64,000 nucleotides of DNA from Streptomyces atratus (GCF_014648655.1 NZ_BMRN01000009.1:124001-188000), one strand, 5' to 3'; positions 52,859-62,200 are shown, numbered from the stretch's first letter. Notes: generated by a model not told the origin, from the sequence alone. A program made the numbers and translations.

Positions 52859-53713
52859 GTGCTCTGGAGAAAACTGCTCGTCCCCCTGACCTCGCTCCTG
52901 CTCCTGCTGACGGCTTCTGCCGGCGCGGGAGCGGCAGCGGCGTCCACCGGTTCCCCCGCCGGTGCCAGTGCCGAGGCGGCCGCGGCCGACTACGGCGCTC
53001 CCGGCCCCTACGCCACCGCGGTGGAGGTCGGGGCGGTGACCACCCTGTACTACCCGCGTGACATCGCGACCAGCGACCGCCGCCACCCCGTGATCGTGTG
53101 GGGAAACGGCACCTTCGCCTTCCCGGTCGTCTACCGCGACCTGTTGCTCCACTGGGCCAGTCAGGGCTTCATCGTCGCCGCCGCCAACACCCCGCAGTCC
53201 AACCTCGGCATCTCCATGCGCGCCGGGATCGACCTGCTCACCCGTCGCAACGCCGACCCCGGCAGCCCCTTCCACGACCGTGTCGACCTGGAGCACATCG
53301 GCGCGTCCGGTCACTCGCAGGGCGGCGCCGCCGCCATCGTCGTCGGCGCGGACCCGCGCATCGACACCATCCTGCCCATCCAGCCCGGGCCGCTCGCCGA
53401 CATCGACGACGTACACGTACCCGCGCTCCTCCTGGCCGGGCAGAAGGACAGCATCGTCTTCCCCTTCCTGGTCAAGGCTTTCTACAACGACGCCGACCAC
53501 ATACCGGCCATCTACGGGGAACTGCGCGGCGCCGATCACCTCACGGTCGTGGGCGACCCCGGCCCGTTCGCCGCGCCCACCACCGCCTGGTTCAAGGCAC
53601 ACCTGATGGGGGACCAGACGGCGAGAGCACAGTTCTTCGGGGCCGGCTGCGGGATCTGCACCGACAGCGACACCTGGTCCGACGTCCGCCGCAACGGCCT
53701 CGCAAACCGGTGA
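52859..53713 (+). CDS. secreted alpha/beta hydrolase (cutinase/chlorophyllase-like)
   Basis: A 284-aa exported hydrolase. A signal peptide (LLVPLTSLLLLLTASAGAGA, cleavage near AAA-AS) precedes an alpha/beta fold with nucleophile GHSQGGAAA and oxyanion-type VWGNGTFAFP. The acid is probably in AGQKDSIV and the His in GADHLTVVGD. Four C-terminal Cys (GCGIC) may form a disulphide. The likely role is ester hydrolysis outside the cell. It starts at GTG 52859 and lies before a carboxylesterase gene. Confidence 0.85.
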   Translation: MLWRKLLVPLTSLLLLLTASAGAGAAAASTGSPAGASAEAAAADYGAPGPYATAVEVGAVTTLYYPRDIATSDRRHPVIVWGNGTFAFPVVYRDLLLHWASQGFIVAAANTPQSNLGISMRAGIDLLTRRNADPGSPFHDRVDLEHIGASGHSQGGAAAIVVGADPRIDTILPIQPGPLADIDDVHVPALLLAGQKDSIVFPFLVKAFYNDADHIPAIYGELRGADHLTVVGDPGPFAAPTTAWFKAHLMGDQTARAQFFGAGCGICTDSDTWSDVRRNGLANR

Positions 53714-53830
53714 CCCGCTCCCGGAGATCCCTTCCGCCGTGACCGGCGGCCGTCCCGATCCACGCCGCCCGCCCCTGACGCTCCCGCGACCAGGGGCGGC
53801 CGGCCCCCGTTCGCACATGGAAGGACCGCC

Positions 53831-55231
53831 ATGGACCTCATCGCGACCACCGGGCAGGGCAAGGTCCGAGGCCGTTTCCACAACGGGATCGCCACCTTCC
53901 TCGGCATCCCCTACGCCGCCCCGCCCTTCGGCGCCCACCGCTTCCGCGCTCCCGCCCCGGTCGAGTCCTGGGAAGGGGTACGAGACGCTCTCGAGTACGG
54001 GCCGACCGCCCCCAAACGCCCCTACCGCCCGCCCCTCGACCGGCTGATACCCGATCCGAGCATCGCCGGGGACGACTGTCTCAACCTCAACGTCTGGACC
54101 CCATCCGTCGGCGAGGGCCGGCTGCCCGTCATGGTCTGGATCCACGGGGGTTCCCTGCGCAACGGCTCGGCGAACCTGCCGCTCTACGACGGGGGCGCCT
54201 TCGCGCGCGACGGGGTGGTCCTCGTCTCCGTCAACTACCGGCTCGGCGTCGAGGGGTTCGGGGTCTTCCCCGACGCCCCCGTCAACCGGGGCCTCCTCGA
54301 CCAGATCGCAGCCCTGATCTGGGTCCGCGACAACATCGCCGCCTTCGGCGGAGATCCGGCGAACGTCACCGTGTGCGGGGAGTCCGCCGGCGCGATCAGC
54401 GTCGCGGCCCTCATGACCAGCCCCGGCGCGGCCGGGCTGTTCCGCCGGGCGATCCTGCAGAGCGGCCCGCCGCACACGGTGTCGCGCCGCGAGGGCGCGA
54501 AGACCGTACGGTCGATGGCGAAGAGACTGCGGATCCCGGCCACCGCCGAGGCGTTCGCGGCGGTGGACCGAGACCTGCTGCTGGACGCGCAGGCCGCTGT
54601 CGTCGACCGGTCCGACCCCATCGGCGGCGGTCCCGGCTTCCACATCGTGGTCGACGGCGACGTGGTGCCCGCCGCCCCGCCCCTTCCCGAGGCCGACCTG
54701 CTGCTGGGCTGCAACCGGGAGGAGTACCGGCTGTGGTTCGTACCCGGCGGAACCGTGGACCAGATCAGCCGGCTCACCCTGCGGCTGGCACTGCTGAAGA
54801 TCCGTGTCCCGCAACGCGTGGCACGCCTGTACCGAGCCACCCGGCCGCACGCCAAACCCGGTGAGATCCTGGGAGAGATGGCCACCGACCTGCTGCTGCG
54901 GGGGCCGCTCAACCGCCTCGCCGACTCCCGGCCCGCCCGCACCTTCGTCTACGAATTCTGCTGGCGTTCGCCCGTGATGGGGCTCGGCGCGTGCCATGCG
55001 CTGGAACTCGGCTTCGTCTTCGACAACCTGCGCGCCGCCGAGGACCTGACCGGGCCCGGCGCGCCCCAGCCACTGGCCGACGCCATGCACCGGGCCTGGG
55101 TCGCCTTCGCCGCTACCGGACAGCCGGGCTGGTCCGGCTGGAACGCGGACCGGCCCGTCATGGTCTTCGACCACCCCGGCGCCGGCCCGGTCCTCGCACC
55201 CCGGCACGAGGAACTCGGCGCCTGGCTCTGA
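53831..55231 (+). CDS. carboxylesterase type B (para-nitrobenzyl esterase-like)
   Basis: A 466-aa esterase. Conserved segments are FLGIPYAAPPFGAHRF, DDCLNLNVWTP, VWIHGGSLRNGS (oxyanion hole), and CGESAGAISVAALM with the catalytic Ser. The usual His is near CHALELGFVFDNL. It has no signal peptide and is cytosolic, and shorter than many (about 500 aa). It follows the secreted hydrolase by 117 nt and faces a PucR-type regulator, which may control it. Confidence 0.92.
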   Translation: MDLIATTGQGKVRGRFHNGIATFLGIPYAAPPFGAHRFRAPAPVESWEGVRDALEYGPTAPKRPYRPPLDRLIPDPSIAGDDCLNLNVWTPSVGEGRLPVMVWIHGGSLRNGSANLPLYDGGAFARDGVVLVSVNYRLGVEGFGVFPDAPVNRGLLDQIAALIWVRDNIAAFGGDPANVTVCGESAGAISVAALMTSPGAAGLFRRAILQSGPPHTVSRREGAKTVRSMAKRLRIPATAEAFAAVDRDLLLDAQAAVVDRSDPIGGGPGFHIVVDGDVVPAAPPLPEADLLLGCNREEYRLWFVPGGTVDQISRLTLRLALLKIRVPQRVARLYRATRPHAKPGEILGEMATDLLLRGPLNRLADSRPARTFVYEFCWRSPVMGLGACHALELGFVFDNLRAAEDLTGPGAPQPLADAMHRAWVAFAATGQPGWSGWNADRPVMVFDHPGAGPVLAPRHEELGAWL

Positions 55232-55270
55232 CAGATGACAGGCCGAGCGCTCGCCGACGCCGGCCGTGGT

Positions 55271-56452
55271 TCATCCGCTTTCCGCTGCTCCTGCGGATCC
55301 CTGCCATCCGGTGACCCCGCGGTGATCCGCGGGCCCGGCCAGGTCCCTGGCGACGAGCGCCGCCTGGATCAGCCGCGCCTGCGCGGGAACCGCGAGGTCG
55401 AGGCCCGTCAGCGCGCTCACTCGCTGCAACCGGTAGTCCAGGGTGTTGCGGTGGACGCACAGCTCCAACGCCGTCTGGCGGCGGTTGAGCCCCCGCTCCA
55501 CGAACACGCGCAGCGTCTCAAGCAGGTACGGATGCTCCTCCAAGGGGTCGAGTTTGGCCGCCAGCCGCACCAGGCCGTCCCCGGGGCGCGCGAGCTGGTG
55601 CTCCAGCAGCACGTCGTCGAGGCGGTAGCACCCGGGCGGGCGTCCCAGGCGCCGGACGAGATCCAGCACGCGGCCGGCCTCCTGCGCCGCCGAGGAGATG
55701 GCCGCCGGTACGGAGGAGCGGGCGGCGGCGGCGCGCACGGGCTGCCCCACGTCCTTCTCCAGCCGGGCCACCAGGCCCGGCACGTCGGACCTGCCCGGCA
55801 ACAAGGCGATCCGAGCGACGTGGTCCATCAGCACAGGGATCCCGGTGAAGGCGTCGAGCGAGGACTGCACCAATCTGCTCGGCGGGTCGGACTCGAACGC
55901 GAAGGCAACCACCTCGTACTCACCCACCACAGCCACCCGCGCCATGCCCGCCAGCTCCTCGTACGGCCGTCCTGCCAGCAGGGCGCCGAGCAGGGCCCGC
56001 CGTACGCGCTTGTCCTCGCTGTGGAGGTCCTCCTGGGCGTTCTGGTGGGCGAGGACGACCGCGGGCAGCGCGGCGTGCAGGCAGGCGAGCAGCTTGCCGC
56101 CCGCACCGGCCAGCTCACCGGGCTCCGCGACCTCGGTCAGCGTCTGCCACCACACCTCGGCGCCGATCAGGTACGCGGCGATCACCGCCTCCAGGGGGAC
56201 GCGCTCCTCGGCCCGGCGCGCCGACCACTCGATGAGCCGGGTCAGGTCGCCCGGCCCCATCGGACCCCCGTCGCGGTCGCGCAGTGCCCTGAGCAACAGC
56301 GCGTGCACAGCCGCGATGGACCGCGCCACCTCGCCCTGGAGGGTGGCGCGGGGCAGCGCCCCGTAGAACGGCGCCTCCGCCGCGCAGCGCGCGACCACGA
56401 CGGCCGTGAGGTCACCGACCCGGGCGGCCATCCGGGCGTGCAGGTCCGACAT
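55271..56452 (-). CDS. PucR/CdaR family transcriptional regulator
   Basis: A 393-aa regulator with a C-terminal PucR-type HTH (ETLRVFVERGLNRRQTALEL, CVHRNTLDYRLQRVSALTG). A middle GGDEF-like region (LVRLAAKLDPLEEHP before it) and an N-terminal helical sensor part precede it. PucR proteins typically regulate purine, aromatic or ester catabolism. It converges on the carboxylesterase gene with about 40 nt between. I chose ATG 56450-56452; the frame allows 12 more codons. Confidence 0.88.
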   Translation of the reverse strand: MSDLHARMAARVGDLTAVVVARCAAEAPFYGALPRATLQGEVARSIAAVHALLLRALRDRDGGPMGPGDLTRLIEWSARRAEERVPLEAVIAAYLIGAEVWWQTLTEVAEPGELAGAGGKLLACLHAALPAVVLAHQNAQEDLHSEDKRVRRALLGALLAGRPYEELAGMARVAVVGEYEVVAFAFESDPPSRLVQSSLDAFTGIPVLMDHVARIALLPGRSDVPGLVARLEKDVGQPVRAAAARSSVPAAISSAAQEAGRVLDLVRRLGRPPGCYRLDDVLLEHQLARPGDGLVRLAAKLDPLEEHPYLLETLRVFVERGLNRRQTALELCVHRNTLDYRLQRVSALTGLDLAVPAQARLIQAALVARDLAGPADHRGVTGWQGSAGAAESG

Positions 56453-56556
56453 CGGCGCATCGTCACACCGCCCCGGCCGTGCCGTCAATCGGAGCCCCGG
56501 GTCCGGCGGCGCGGGCAGTGCGTCGGGCGTGTCCCCGAACCGCTCCCGGCCGCCAA

Positions 56557-56733
56557 CTCGTCGACGAAAGAGGCGACGTCACGTGGCACACCCGTAGCAC
56601 TCTGTGGGGCACAACTGTCTGGACAGCGACAAGCTCGACGTACACACCGTTGCGCTTCCCCGGTCAGTACTTCGACTCGGAAACAGGACTCCACTACGAC
56701 TACTTCCGCCACTACGACCCCGAATCCGGTCGA
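56557..56733 (+). pseudogene. Rhs core C-terminal fragment
   Basis: The frame encodes LVDERGDVTWHTRSTLWGTT, then PLRFPGQYFDSETGLHYDYF and RHYDPESGR, the signature end of the Rhs beta-cocoon core just before the variable toxin tip. Normally this continues into YLSPDPLGL-like text, but here it breaks off into unrelated sequence. No shell or toxin is left. It is an orphan piece of a polymorphic toxin gene, lying close to the right-hand direct repeat. Confidence 0.8.
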
Positions 56734-57048
56734 CGGCGGCCGGCGCCCGGGGGTGAGCATCGACCGGTGATTCCGCACATCTGACGTCCTTGTTTCCGGC
56801 AGTGTGCGGGACTGCCTTCGACACCCGTCGAGCAGGGCCGACCCGTCTCGGCCGTGACTCGTTTGACGCTCCGGGCACATGCGGGCCGCTTCTCGGAAGC
56901 GGTCATACTGCGTCTGACCTCCAGGTTCCCTGGATGTCACTTCCGGTGACGCGCTTCCGATCACGCACCATGTGGAGTGCGTTGCGATCCTTGAACCTGT
57001 CGCAAAGGCGGCCTGACCTGCGATTTTGCTCGTGCGCATTATGTGCGG

Positions 57049-57110
57049 TGTGGGCGCTACGGGCGATATCTTGACGCTGAAATGACGCTCGTTCTGATGA
57101 GGCGTCAGGA
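57049..57110 (+). repeat. right copy of the imperfect direct repeat
   Basis: Same core as the copy at 52494-52537 (41 of 44 bases the same), then TGACGCTCGTTCTGATGA and GGCGTCAG, without the internal 20-nt duplication. It lies in non-coding DNA. Confidence 0.85.
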
Positions 57111-57700
57111 GCACTGTTGGGCAGGTCAGGTCCTGTCGAGGTGGCAAGTGTCGACGGGGTGGCAAAGGCATTTGACGCTGGAGCGCAGAGCTGCCGATTC
57201 CGGCTGATCAGATGTCCCGGAAGCGACCGGTCAGCGCGGTGACCTGCCACGATGGGTGGTCGACGGCCGCTGACCTGCGCGAATGATCTTTCGGTTATTT
57301 CACGCTCGTGCCGGTTGATGGGGCCGGAAGCAAAGGGCCTCTGACCTGCTGGCGCTTCTGGTTTCTGCGATATCGGGTGGATTGGGTCGACCTGTTTTCA
57401 GGGGTGCACGACGTGAAGCGCGTCGTGCGCTCACGAACGCCGCTGACCTGCCGTTCCGTGGGTCCGTACCGGGATGGTGGGCGTGTTCCCTCGATCTCGG
57501 CCCGGACGGCGGCAGGTCGTCTCGACGTCCGGACGACACTCGTTCTGACGGGCCGCCATGTGTGTAGCGAGGTGGCCGTGCGGCTGCTCCGTCTCAGGCC
57601 GGAGTGACCTCGACCGGCAACTTCTTGATGCCGTTGACGAAGTCGGAGCGCAGGAGCCTCGTTCCTCCTCCTGGGCACCGCAGGCCGGGAGGCCGGGCGC

Positions 57701-57790
57701 GGGAAGGCCGACACCCAGGGCAAGCCGACCTTCCCCGACCTCGCCCCGGGCGTATACCGGCTCAAGAAAACCTCCAGCGGCAGCCCGCTC
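57701..57790 (+). pseudogene. fragment of a prealbumin-like surface protein domain
   Basis: The frame reads KADTQGKPTFPDLAPGVYRL, a beta-sandwich motif common in SpaA/prealbumin-like cell-wall adhesin domains, and then runs into unrelated sequence. It is too short to be functional. Confidence 0.35.
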
Positions 57791-58231
57791 CGAGGGCGGT
57801 GTCGCGTTCCGTTGTGCCTCAAGGCGCCCCCGCCCCCTGTAGAGGCCGCCGCCGTAAGAGCCCATCGAGGCAGCAGGCATCTGCATGGATCGAGGATCTC
57901 CCGATGCCTCCAACAACTCCTGCGCAGCCGCGTATCGCCTGCCACTCTGGATATGGCCCCGTCGGCCTCTCGGCGTTGTACGGCGGGACTCCGCAGGGGC
58001 CTGCGCCCGCACCGTCCAGCTGGCCGACGGGGTGCGGGCTCAAGGAACGCCGCCCGCTTGGCCGACTCGGCCTCGAAGAGTGGCGGCAAGCCGGAACGCC
58101 CATCGCCGCCATCGGCGAGCTCGCCGTCCCGGGCCTCGACCTCCTGGGGTCGAACAGGCCCCGAACGCCCTCCGTTCGCAGCCGCATCGCCACGCCCGTC
58201 CGCCGGACGGAACCGCAAAGAGGAGATCGCC

Positions 58232-59140
58232 GTGACCGAGTTCAAGCCTGTGCCTGACTTCGCCCTCGGACCGGACATCCCGGAGTCCACCGGGTATGCC
58301 GTCACCGACCTGGGCGGCGATGCCTGCCTCGTCACGCAAGGGATGATCAACACGATGTTCCTGCTGACCAAGAACGGCGTTGTCCTCGTGGACGCCTCAC
58401 CGTTCCTCGGGGACAAACTGCTGGAGGCCATAGAGTCGGTCACCCCCAAGCCCCTCACCCACCTCATCTACAGCCACGCGCACGCCGACCACATCGGGGC
58501 CGCTCGCCTGCTGAACCGGGACGGACTGAAGATCATCGCGCACCAGATCACCGGTGACCTCATCAAGGAGGCCAAGGACGACCGGCGCCCGCTGCCCACC
58601 GAGACCTTCAGCGGCCGGCACAAGGAGATGGACATCGACGGGGTCCGGTTCGTCCTCGACTGCACGGGGGACTGGCACGTGGCCGGCAACCTGTTCATCC
58701 ACCTCCCGCAGCAGAGGCTCATGGGAGCGATCGACAGCTTCACGCCGAAGAGCGCACCGTTCTTCCGGCTGTACTTCTCCGCGCACGTGCCCGCGTACTA
58801 CGACGCCATGGATGAGTTGCTCGAGTACGACTTCGACACCATCGTGACCGGCCACATGGCCCTGCCCGGCACCCCCGAGGACGTGGCGACGAACCGCGAG
58901 TTCATCCGCGACCTGCGCACCGCCGCCGCCGAGGCGCTGCGGACGGTCGACCTGAAGGAAGGCGCGGCCGCCGCCAAGGTTCCACACAACAACCGACAGG
59001 CCGAACTGAAGGTCTGGATGGACGCGGTCGTCACGCGCGCGGCGGAGCTGATGCCTTCCTGGGACGAGCGCCTGGCAGGAACCGACATCTTCCTGCGGGA
59101 CAACCTCAACGCGGTCGCCTGGAGCGTCTTCATCGACTAG
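58232..59140 (+). CDS. MBL-fold metallohydrolase
   Basis: A 302-aa metallo-beta-lactamase fold protein. The metal site is SHAHADHIGAARLL, with later His in GDWHVAGNLF and TGHMALPGTP. There is no signal peptide. It resembles actinobacterial MBL hydrolases of unknown substrate. GTG 58232 is chosen because AAGAGGAG is 6 nt upstream; the frame remains open further 5' but reads through remnant sequence. It lies alone next to the repeat-rich region. Confidence 0.88.
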   Translation: MTEFKPVPDFALGPDIPESTGYAVTDLGGDACLVTQGMINTMFLLTKNGVVLVDASPFLGDKLLEAIESVTPKPLTHLIYSHAHADHIGAARLLNRDGLKIIAHQITGDLIKEAKDDRRPLPTETFSGRHKEMDIDGVRFVLDCTGDWHVAGNLFIHLPQQRLMGAIDSFTPKSAPFFRLYFSAHVPAYYDAMDELLEYDFDTIVTGHMALPGTPEDVATNREFIRDLRTAAAEALRTVDLKEGAAAAKVPHNNRQAELKVWMDAVVTRAAELMPSWDERLAGTDIFLRDNLNAVAWSVFID

Positions 59141-59223
59141 AGCGAAGGCCTACGTGACGGGCCCTGCTCCGCATGAAAGCTTCACGGGCCTACCCACACA
59201 AGGCACATGGGTGGAGGAGAGCG

Positions 59224-60042
59224 TCAGTGGGCCTCCCGCAGATCGGCGGAGAGCTGTACGGCCCCGGTGCAGGCCAGCCGGTCCGCCACCTCGACGCACG
59301 CCTCGGCCCCCTTCGGGCTGGTCGCGGGCAGCATCGGGCTGCTTTTGCCGTGCGTCACCCTGTCCCGGTGCGAGGCGAGCAGTTCGTCCGCTCCGGATCG
59401 GATCGAGATCTCCAGGGCGCCATCGCGCGCGTCCGTCTCCACCTCGGACCAGACGGTGGCGCAGGACGGGCTGAACCGGAGCCGTACGGCGTAGGCATCC
59501 TCAGTGACGGTGCTCTCGGTGCGGGCATCCCGGTTGCAGCGGGAGGAGCCCGGATACTGCCCCCGGCAGCTTTCCTTGCGGCAGGACGCCGCTTGCCGCT
59601 CCGGGCTGCCGCCCGACAGGGCCGGGACACCCACGGCGCAGGCCACGGCGCCCAGCGCGGCGGAGACAGCCAGCACGACGGCCGTCCGCAGCCGTCGTAT
59701 CCGGGCAGCTGCCGCGAGCGGCAGCCGCGGCGCAGGGGGCTGGGGCGCCGCGCTCAGCGGTCTGGTCTCGGCCCGGCAGGCGTTCTCCCACAGGGCGACC
59801 AGCGGCGCCATCTCCGTGCCCCCGAGTCGCCCCAGCGCCTCGACAGCGGTACGCGGCGGGAGCTTGACGCCGTTGAGATAACGGTGCCATGAGGACTTGC
59901 TGTGGGCGGTGCGTGTGGCCAGCGCGGCCAGGCTCAGCCCGGTCTGCTGTTTGAGGTCGCGCAGCCGCTCCACCAGCAGCAGTCCGTCGGGGCCGAGCGA
60001 GTCGGGCAGTTGCTGTCGGCGGGCCGTCGCTTGCTCCTTCAT
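59224..60042 (-). CDS. HTH-transmembrane-DUF2690 protein
   Basis: A 272-aa protein with an XRE-type HTH at about 15-75 (LRDLKQQTGLSLAALATRTA, SKSSWHRYLNGVKLPPR), one membrane helix at about 118-140 (TAVVLAVSAALGAVACAVGV), and an extracellular part with CRKESCRGQYPGSSRC, typical of DUF2690 proteins in Streptomyces. The architecture suggests a membrane-tethered DNA-binding sensor. ATG 60040-60042 gives a normal N-terminus. It is upstream of two exported-protein genes in the opposite transcription order but on the same strand. Confidence 0.85.
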   Translation of the reverse strand: MKEQATARRQQLPDSLGPDGLLLVERLRDLKQQTGLSLAALATRTAHSKSSWHRYLNGVKLPPRTAVEALGRLGGTEMAPLVALWENACRAETRPLSAAPQPPAPRLPLAAAARIRRLRTAVVLAVSAALGAVACAVGVPALSGGSPERQAASCRKESCRGQYPGSSRCNRDARTESTVTEDAYAVRLRFSPSCATVWSEVETDARDGALEISIRSGADELLASHRDRVTHGKSSPMLPATSPKGAEACVEVADRLACTGAVQLSADLREAH

Positions 60043-60133
60043 GCCGTTCCCAATCCTTCTATCAGGCATCCGGTTCATTCCGGATCGCGTGATGTGTGCC
60101 CTGGGGTCAGGGTGGCCACACGCACGGCCGGAT

Positions 60134-61144
60134 TCATCGGGCGATCGGCTTGTAGTACAGAGAGAAGGTGCGGTCCGAGGGCGGGCCCTGGGTGAAGCCA
60201 AGGCACAGCCAGGGCCCGCCCCGGCGCAGCACAGCCAGGCCCTCCGGCTCACGCGGGTAGAGCCCCCTCGCAGTGTGGTCCAGCACCTGCTGCACCACGC
60301 GGCCGGTACGCACGTCGATACGGAACAGACGGACGTCGCCGGCCGAGCCGGCGGGGTTGTCGGCGCCGTATCCGTGGCCGAGCACCTGGTAGGCGTACGG
60401 GCCGTACAGCGCCATGCCCTGGAAGGGGAGCCCCAGTTCGGCGCCGGGCTGAGCGAAGCAGGTGACCGGCCGGAAGTCCCCGGCCGCGAACTGCTTGAGC
60501 CCGTACACCCCGTAGCGCGGTCTGCCGCCCACCTTGTACCGCAGCAGCAGCCGGTTGTGCGCCGGGTCGAGGGCCACCTGGTTATTCGTGGAGCCGGGGA
60601 GCGGGCGATGCGTGGTAATCCTGCGGCTGGAGCGGGTCAGGACCCGGCCCGCGGTGAAGGTGAAGCGGCAGATGCCGCGGCCGTAGCCGGAGGCCGGCTG
60701 TGCATCCCACTCCGTCCACAGAGCGCCGGCGCGGCGGGCCGTGTCCTCCACGCCGAGGGCGCTGCCGTGGCCGAAGCCCAGCAGGTACATATCGCCGGTG
60801 AGCGCGCCGCCCATGGTGAGCCGGTTCAGGCACATGTCGCCGCGGGCCGCGCGCTCGGCACGGGTGTACGCGCGCGGCTCGCCCGGCAGCCGGACGCCGC
60901 CCTCCATGACCTGGAGCGCGTACATGTGACCGTGCCGCTCGTCGAAGGCGAAGGACTGCAGCACCGTGGAGTGGTGCAGCCGTACACCCTGGATCCACGG
61001 CTTGCCCGCCGGAGCCAGGCTGGCCGGCTGAGCCTTCGGCCGGGCTTCTGCCCTGCCGGTGGGGAGTGTGGCGGCCAGTGCGACCGCAGCTCCAAAGCCG
61101 AGGACGGCTCTGCGGCCCGGACTGGATGGAAGGGAAAGGGACAT
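60134..61144 (-). CDS. Tat-exported protein, baseplate/teichoic-acid-protein-C-like
   Basis: A 336-aa secreted protein. Twin-arginine signal SPGRRAVLGFGAAVALAATL and processing near GRAEA. The mature part is a beta-propeller-like fold with repeated short blades (VLQSFAFDERHGHMYALQVM, NNQVALDPAHNRLLLRY, GMALYGPYAYQVLGHGYG). It resembles the Streptomyces proteins annotated as teichoic acid biosynthesis protein C or phage baseplate protein; real function unknown. GAGGAG is upstream of ATG 61142-61144. Confidence 0.75.
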   Translation of the reverse strand: MSLSLPSSPGRRAVLGFGAAVALAATLPTGRAEARPKAQPASLAPAGKPWIQGVRLHHSTVLQSFAFDERHGHMYALQVMEGGVRLPGEPRAYTRAERAARGDMCLNRLTMGGALTGDMYLLGFGHGSALGVEDTARRAGALWTEWDAQPASGYGRGICRFTFTAGRVLTRSSRRITTHRPLPGSTNNQVALDPAHNRLLLRYKVGGRPRYGVYGLKQFAAGDFRPVTCFAQPGAELGLPFQGMALYGPYAYQVLGHGYGADNPAGSAGDVRLFRIDVRTGRVVQQVLDHTARGLYPREPEGLAVLRRGGPWLCLGFTQGPPSDRTFSLYYKPIAR

Positions 61145-61222
61145 GGGGGTCTCCTCGCTTGCTCGTGAGCTTCGTGGAACGGGCCCGCCCGCCCCGTGAG
61201 CGGGACGGGCGGGCACAGCGGC

Positions 61223-61654
61223 TCAGCACCAGGGAATGGCGCTCACGTTGCGGACGTAGCGGGCGGAGACGTAGCCCTTGCTGTGGGAGAGCTTGTACCA
61301 GCGGTGGTTGCCGCGGACGTTGCGCCCGTACTTCTTGCAGGAGATGTGGACCGTGCTGGCGGGACGCAGCGAGCCGATGACCCGGTAGCCCGTGCCCGGG
61401 CCGGAGCGGATCCTGAGCGGCATGTGGCGGGTTACCACACGGCCCTGGACGTAGCCGGTGAAGGTAACGGGCCGGGTCGTGGAGTGGCTGGGCGCCCACA
61501 GTCGGGGCGGGGCCGTGCGTCGGTGGGGGATCTGCTGGTGAGGCGCCGTGTGCCGCTGCTGTGCGGCGGCGGTGTCGGTGGAAACGACTGCAGCGGGCAA
61601 CACAGCGATCGCCGCAATCGCGGCCACGAGGCTGCGCTGGATCGTGCGATTCAT
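61223..61654 (-). CDS. secreted SH3-like peptide
   Basis: A 143-aa exported protein. A signal peptide is at about 1-30 (LVAAIAAIAVLPAAVVSTDT), then a basic linker and a bacterial SH3 domain (LRIRSGPGTGYRVIGSLRPA, KGYVSARYVRNVSA) ending in IPWC. Two cysteines may bridge. SH3 domains of this sort bind peptidoglycan. AGGAGAG is 6-7 nt before ATG 61652-61654. It is 78 nt upstream of the baseplate-like gene and could share a transcript. Confidence 0.85.
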   Translation of the reverse strand: MNRTIQRSLVAAIAAIAVLPAAVVSTDTAAAQQRHTAPHQQIPHRRTAPPRLWAPSHSTTRPVTFTGYVQGRVVTRHMPLRIRSGPGTGYRVIGSLRPASTVHISCKKYGRNVRGNHRWYKLSHSKGYVSARYVRNVSAIPWC

Positions 61655-61795
61655 GGACTCTCCTATGCGGGTGTCTTCAGGATCGGCTGAGTGAGACCCT
61701 GTGCCGCTCAGCGTTTCCCAGCCGTCGGACAAAGATTCCGTCCCACGCGTTTCCGGGAGAAAATGGGACGTCCCACCCGAGGGGACGGTTGGGTC

Positions 61796-62200
61796 TCAGT
61801 CGCCGTCGCCCGTGAGGCCGGCCCCACTTCCCGCCGGGCTGGGGATGAGGGCCCCGTCAGGGTGGGCGGTGACCAGCTGTTCGATCTCGTCTTCCGGTGC
61901 CTTGAGGCGGGCCCTGCCGGCCGCCGGCCCGGCGGCGAGTTCGCGGATGAGTTCGGCGGTGCGCCGTTCGCCGGGAGGCGCGACGCGGTGGGCCTGCGCG
62001 GAGTTCACGGCGGCGTCCGCCAGGGCCTGCGCCACGGTCTGCTTGCTGACGCCGTGCCTGCCCAGGTGGTTCCGGCGCGTCGGATCTCGCCCGCGGTGAC
62101 GTAGCGGCCCGGCAGGATGAGTCCGGACTTCGTCGTGGGATCCACGGCGCGTTCCAGGCCGGGGTGGATACCCGCGAGCAGATCCCGCAGACGCGAGGTC
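61796..62200 (-). mobile_element. IS110-family transposase fragment, frameshifted
   Basis: The frame at about 62200-62060 encodes RLRDLLAGIHPGLERAVDPT and TKSGLILPGRYVTAGEIRRA, and a second frame from 62060 to 61796 continues with RLGRHGVSKQTVAQALADAA, then GERRTAELIRELAAGPAAG and DGALIPSPAGSGAGLT. Together these are the middle of an IS110 transposase before the helix-hairpin-helix (PG.G..TA) motif. No ends of an element or the DEDD domain are present. Confidence 0.65.

Larger units (their letters stand above)
56734..58231. other. 1.5-kb repeat-rich non-coding stretch with small gene remnants
   Basis: Five same-strand copies of TGACCTGC (57014, 57240, 57271, 57342, 57444) and one inverted (57121) lie within 440 bp. 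Base composition is lower in GC than the neighbours. A minus-strand tail DFVNGIKKLPVEVTPA ending at 57594 looks like a real protein C-terminus of unidentified family. A plus-strand bit at 57701-57790 (GKADTQGKPTFPDLAPGVYR, LKKTSSGSPL) resembles a prealbumin-like surface domain. No intact gene was found. Confidence 0.55.

Noticed and set aside
52832..55207. A 791-codon minus-strand frame, Gly/Val/Asp-rich
   Set aside because: It is the antisense shadow of the two esterase genes; composition is typical of such shadows.
52494..57110. A complete insertion sequence or transposon
   Set aside because: Ends are direct rather than inverted repeats and no transposase or integrase is encoded between them.
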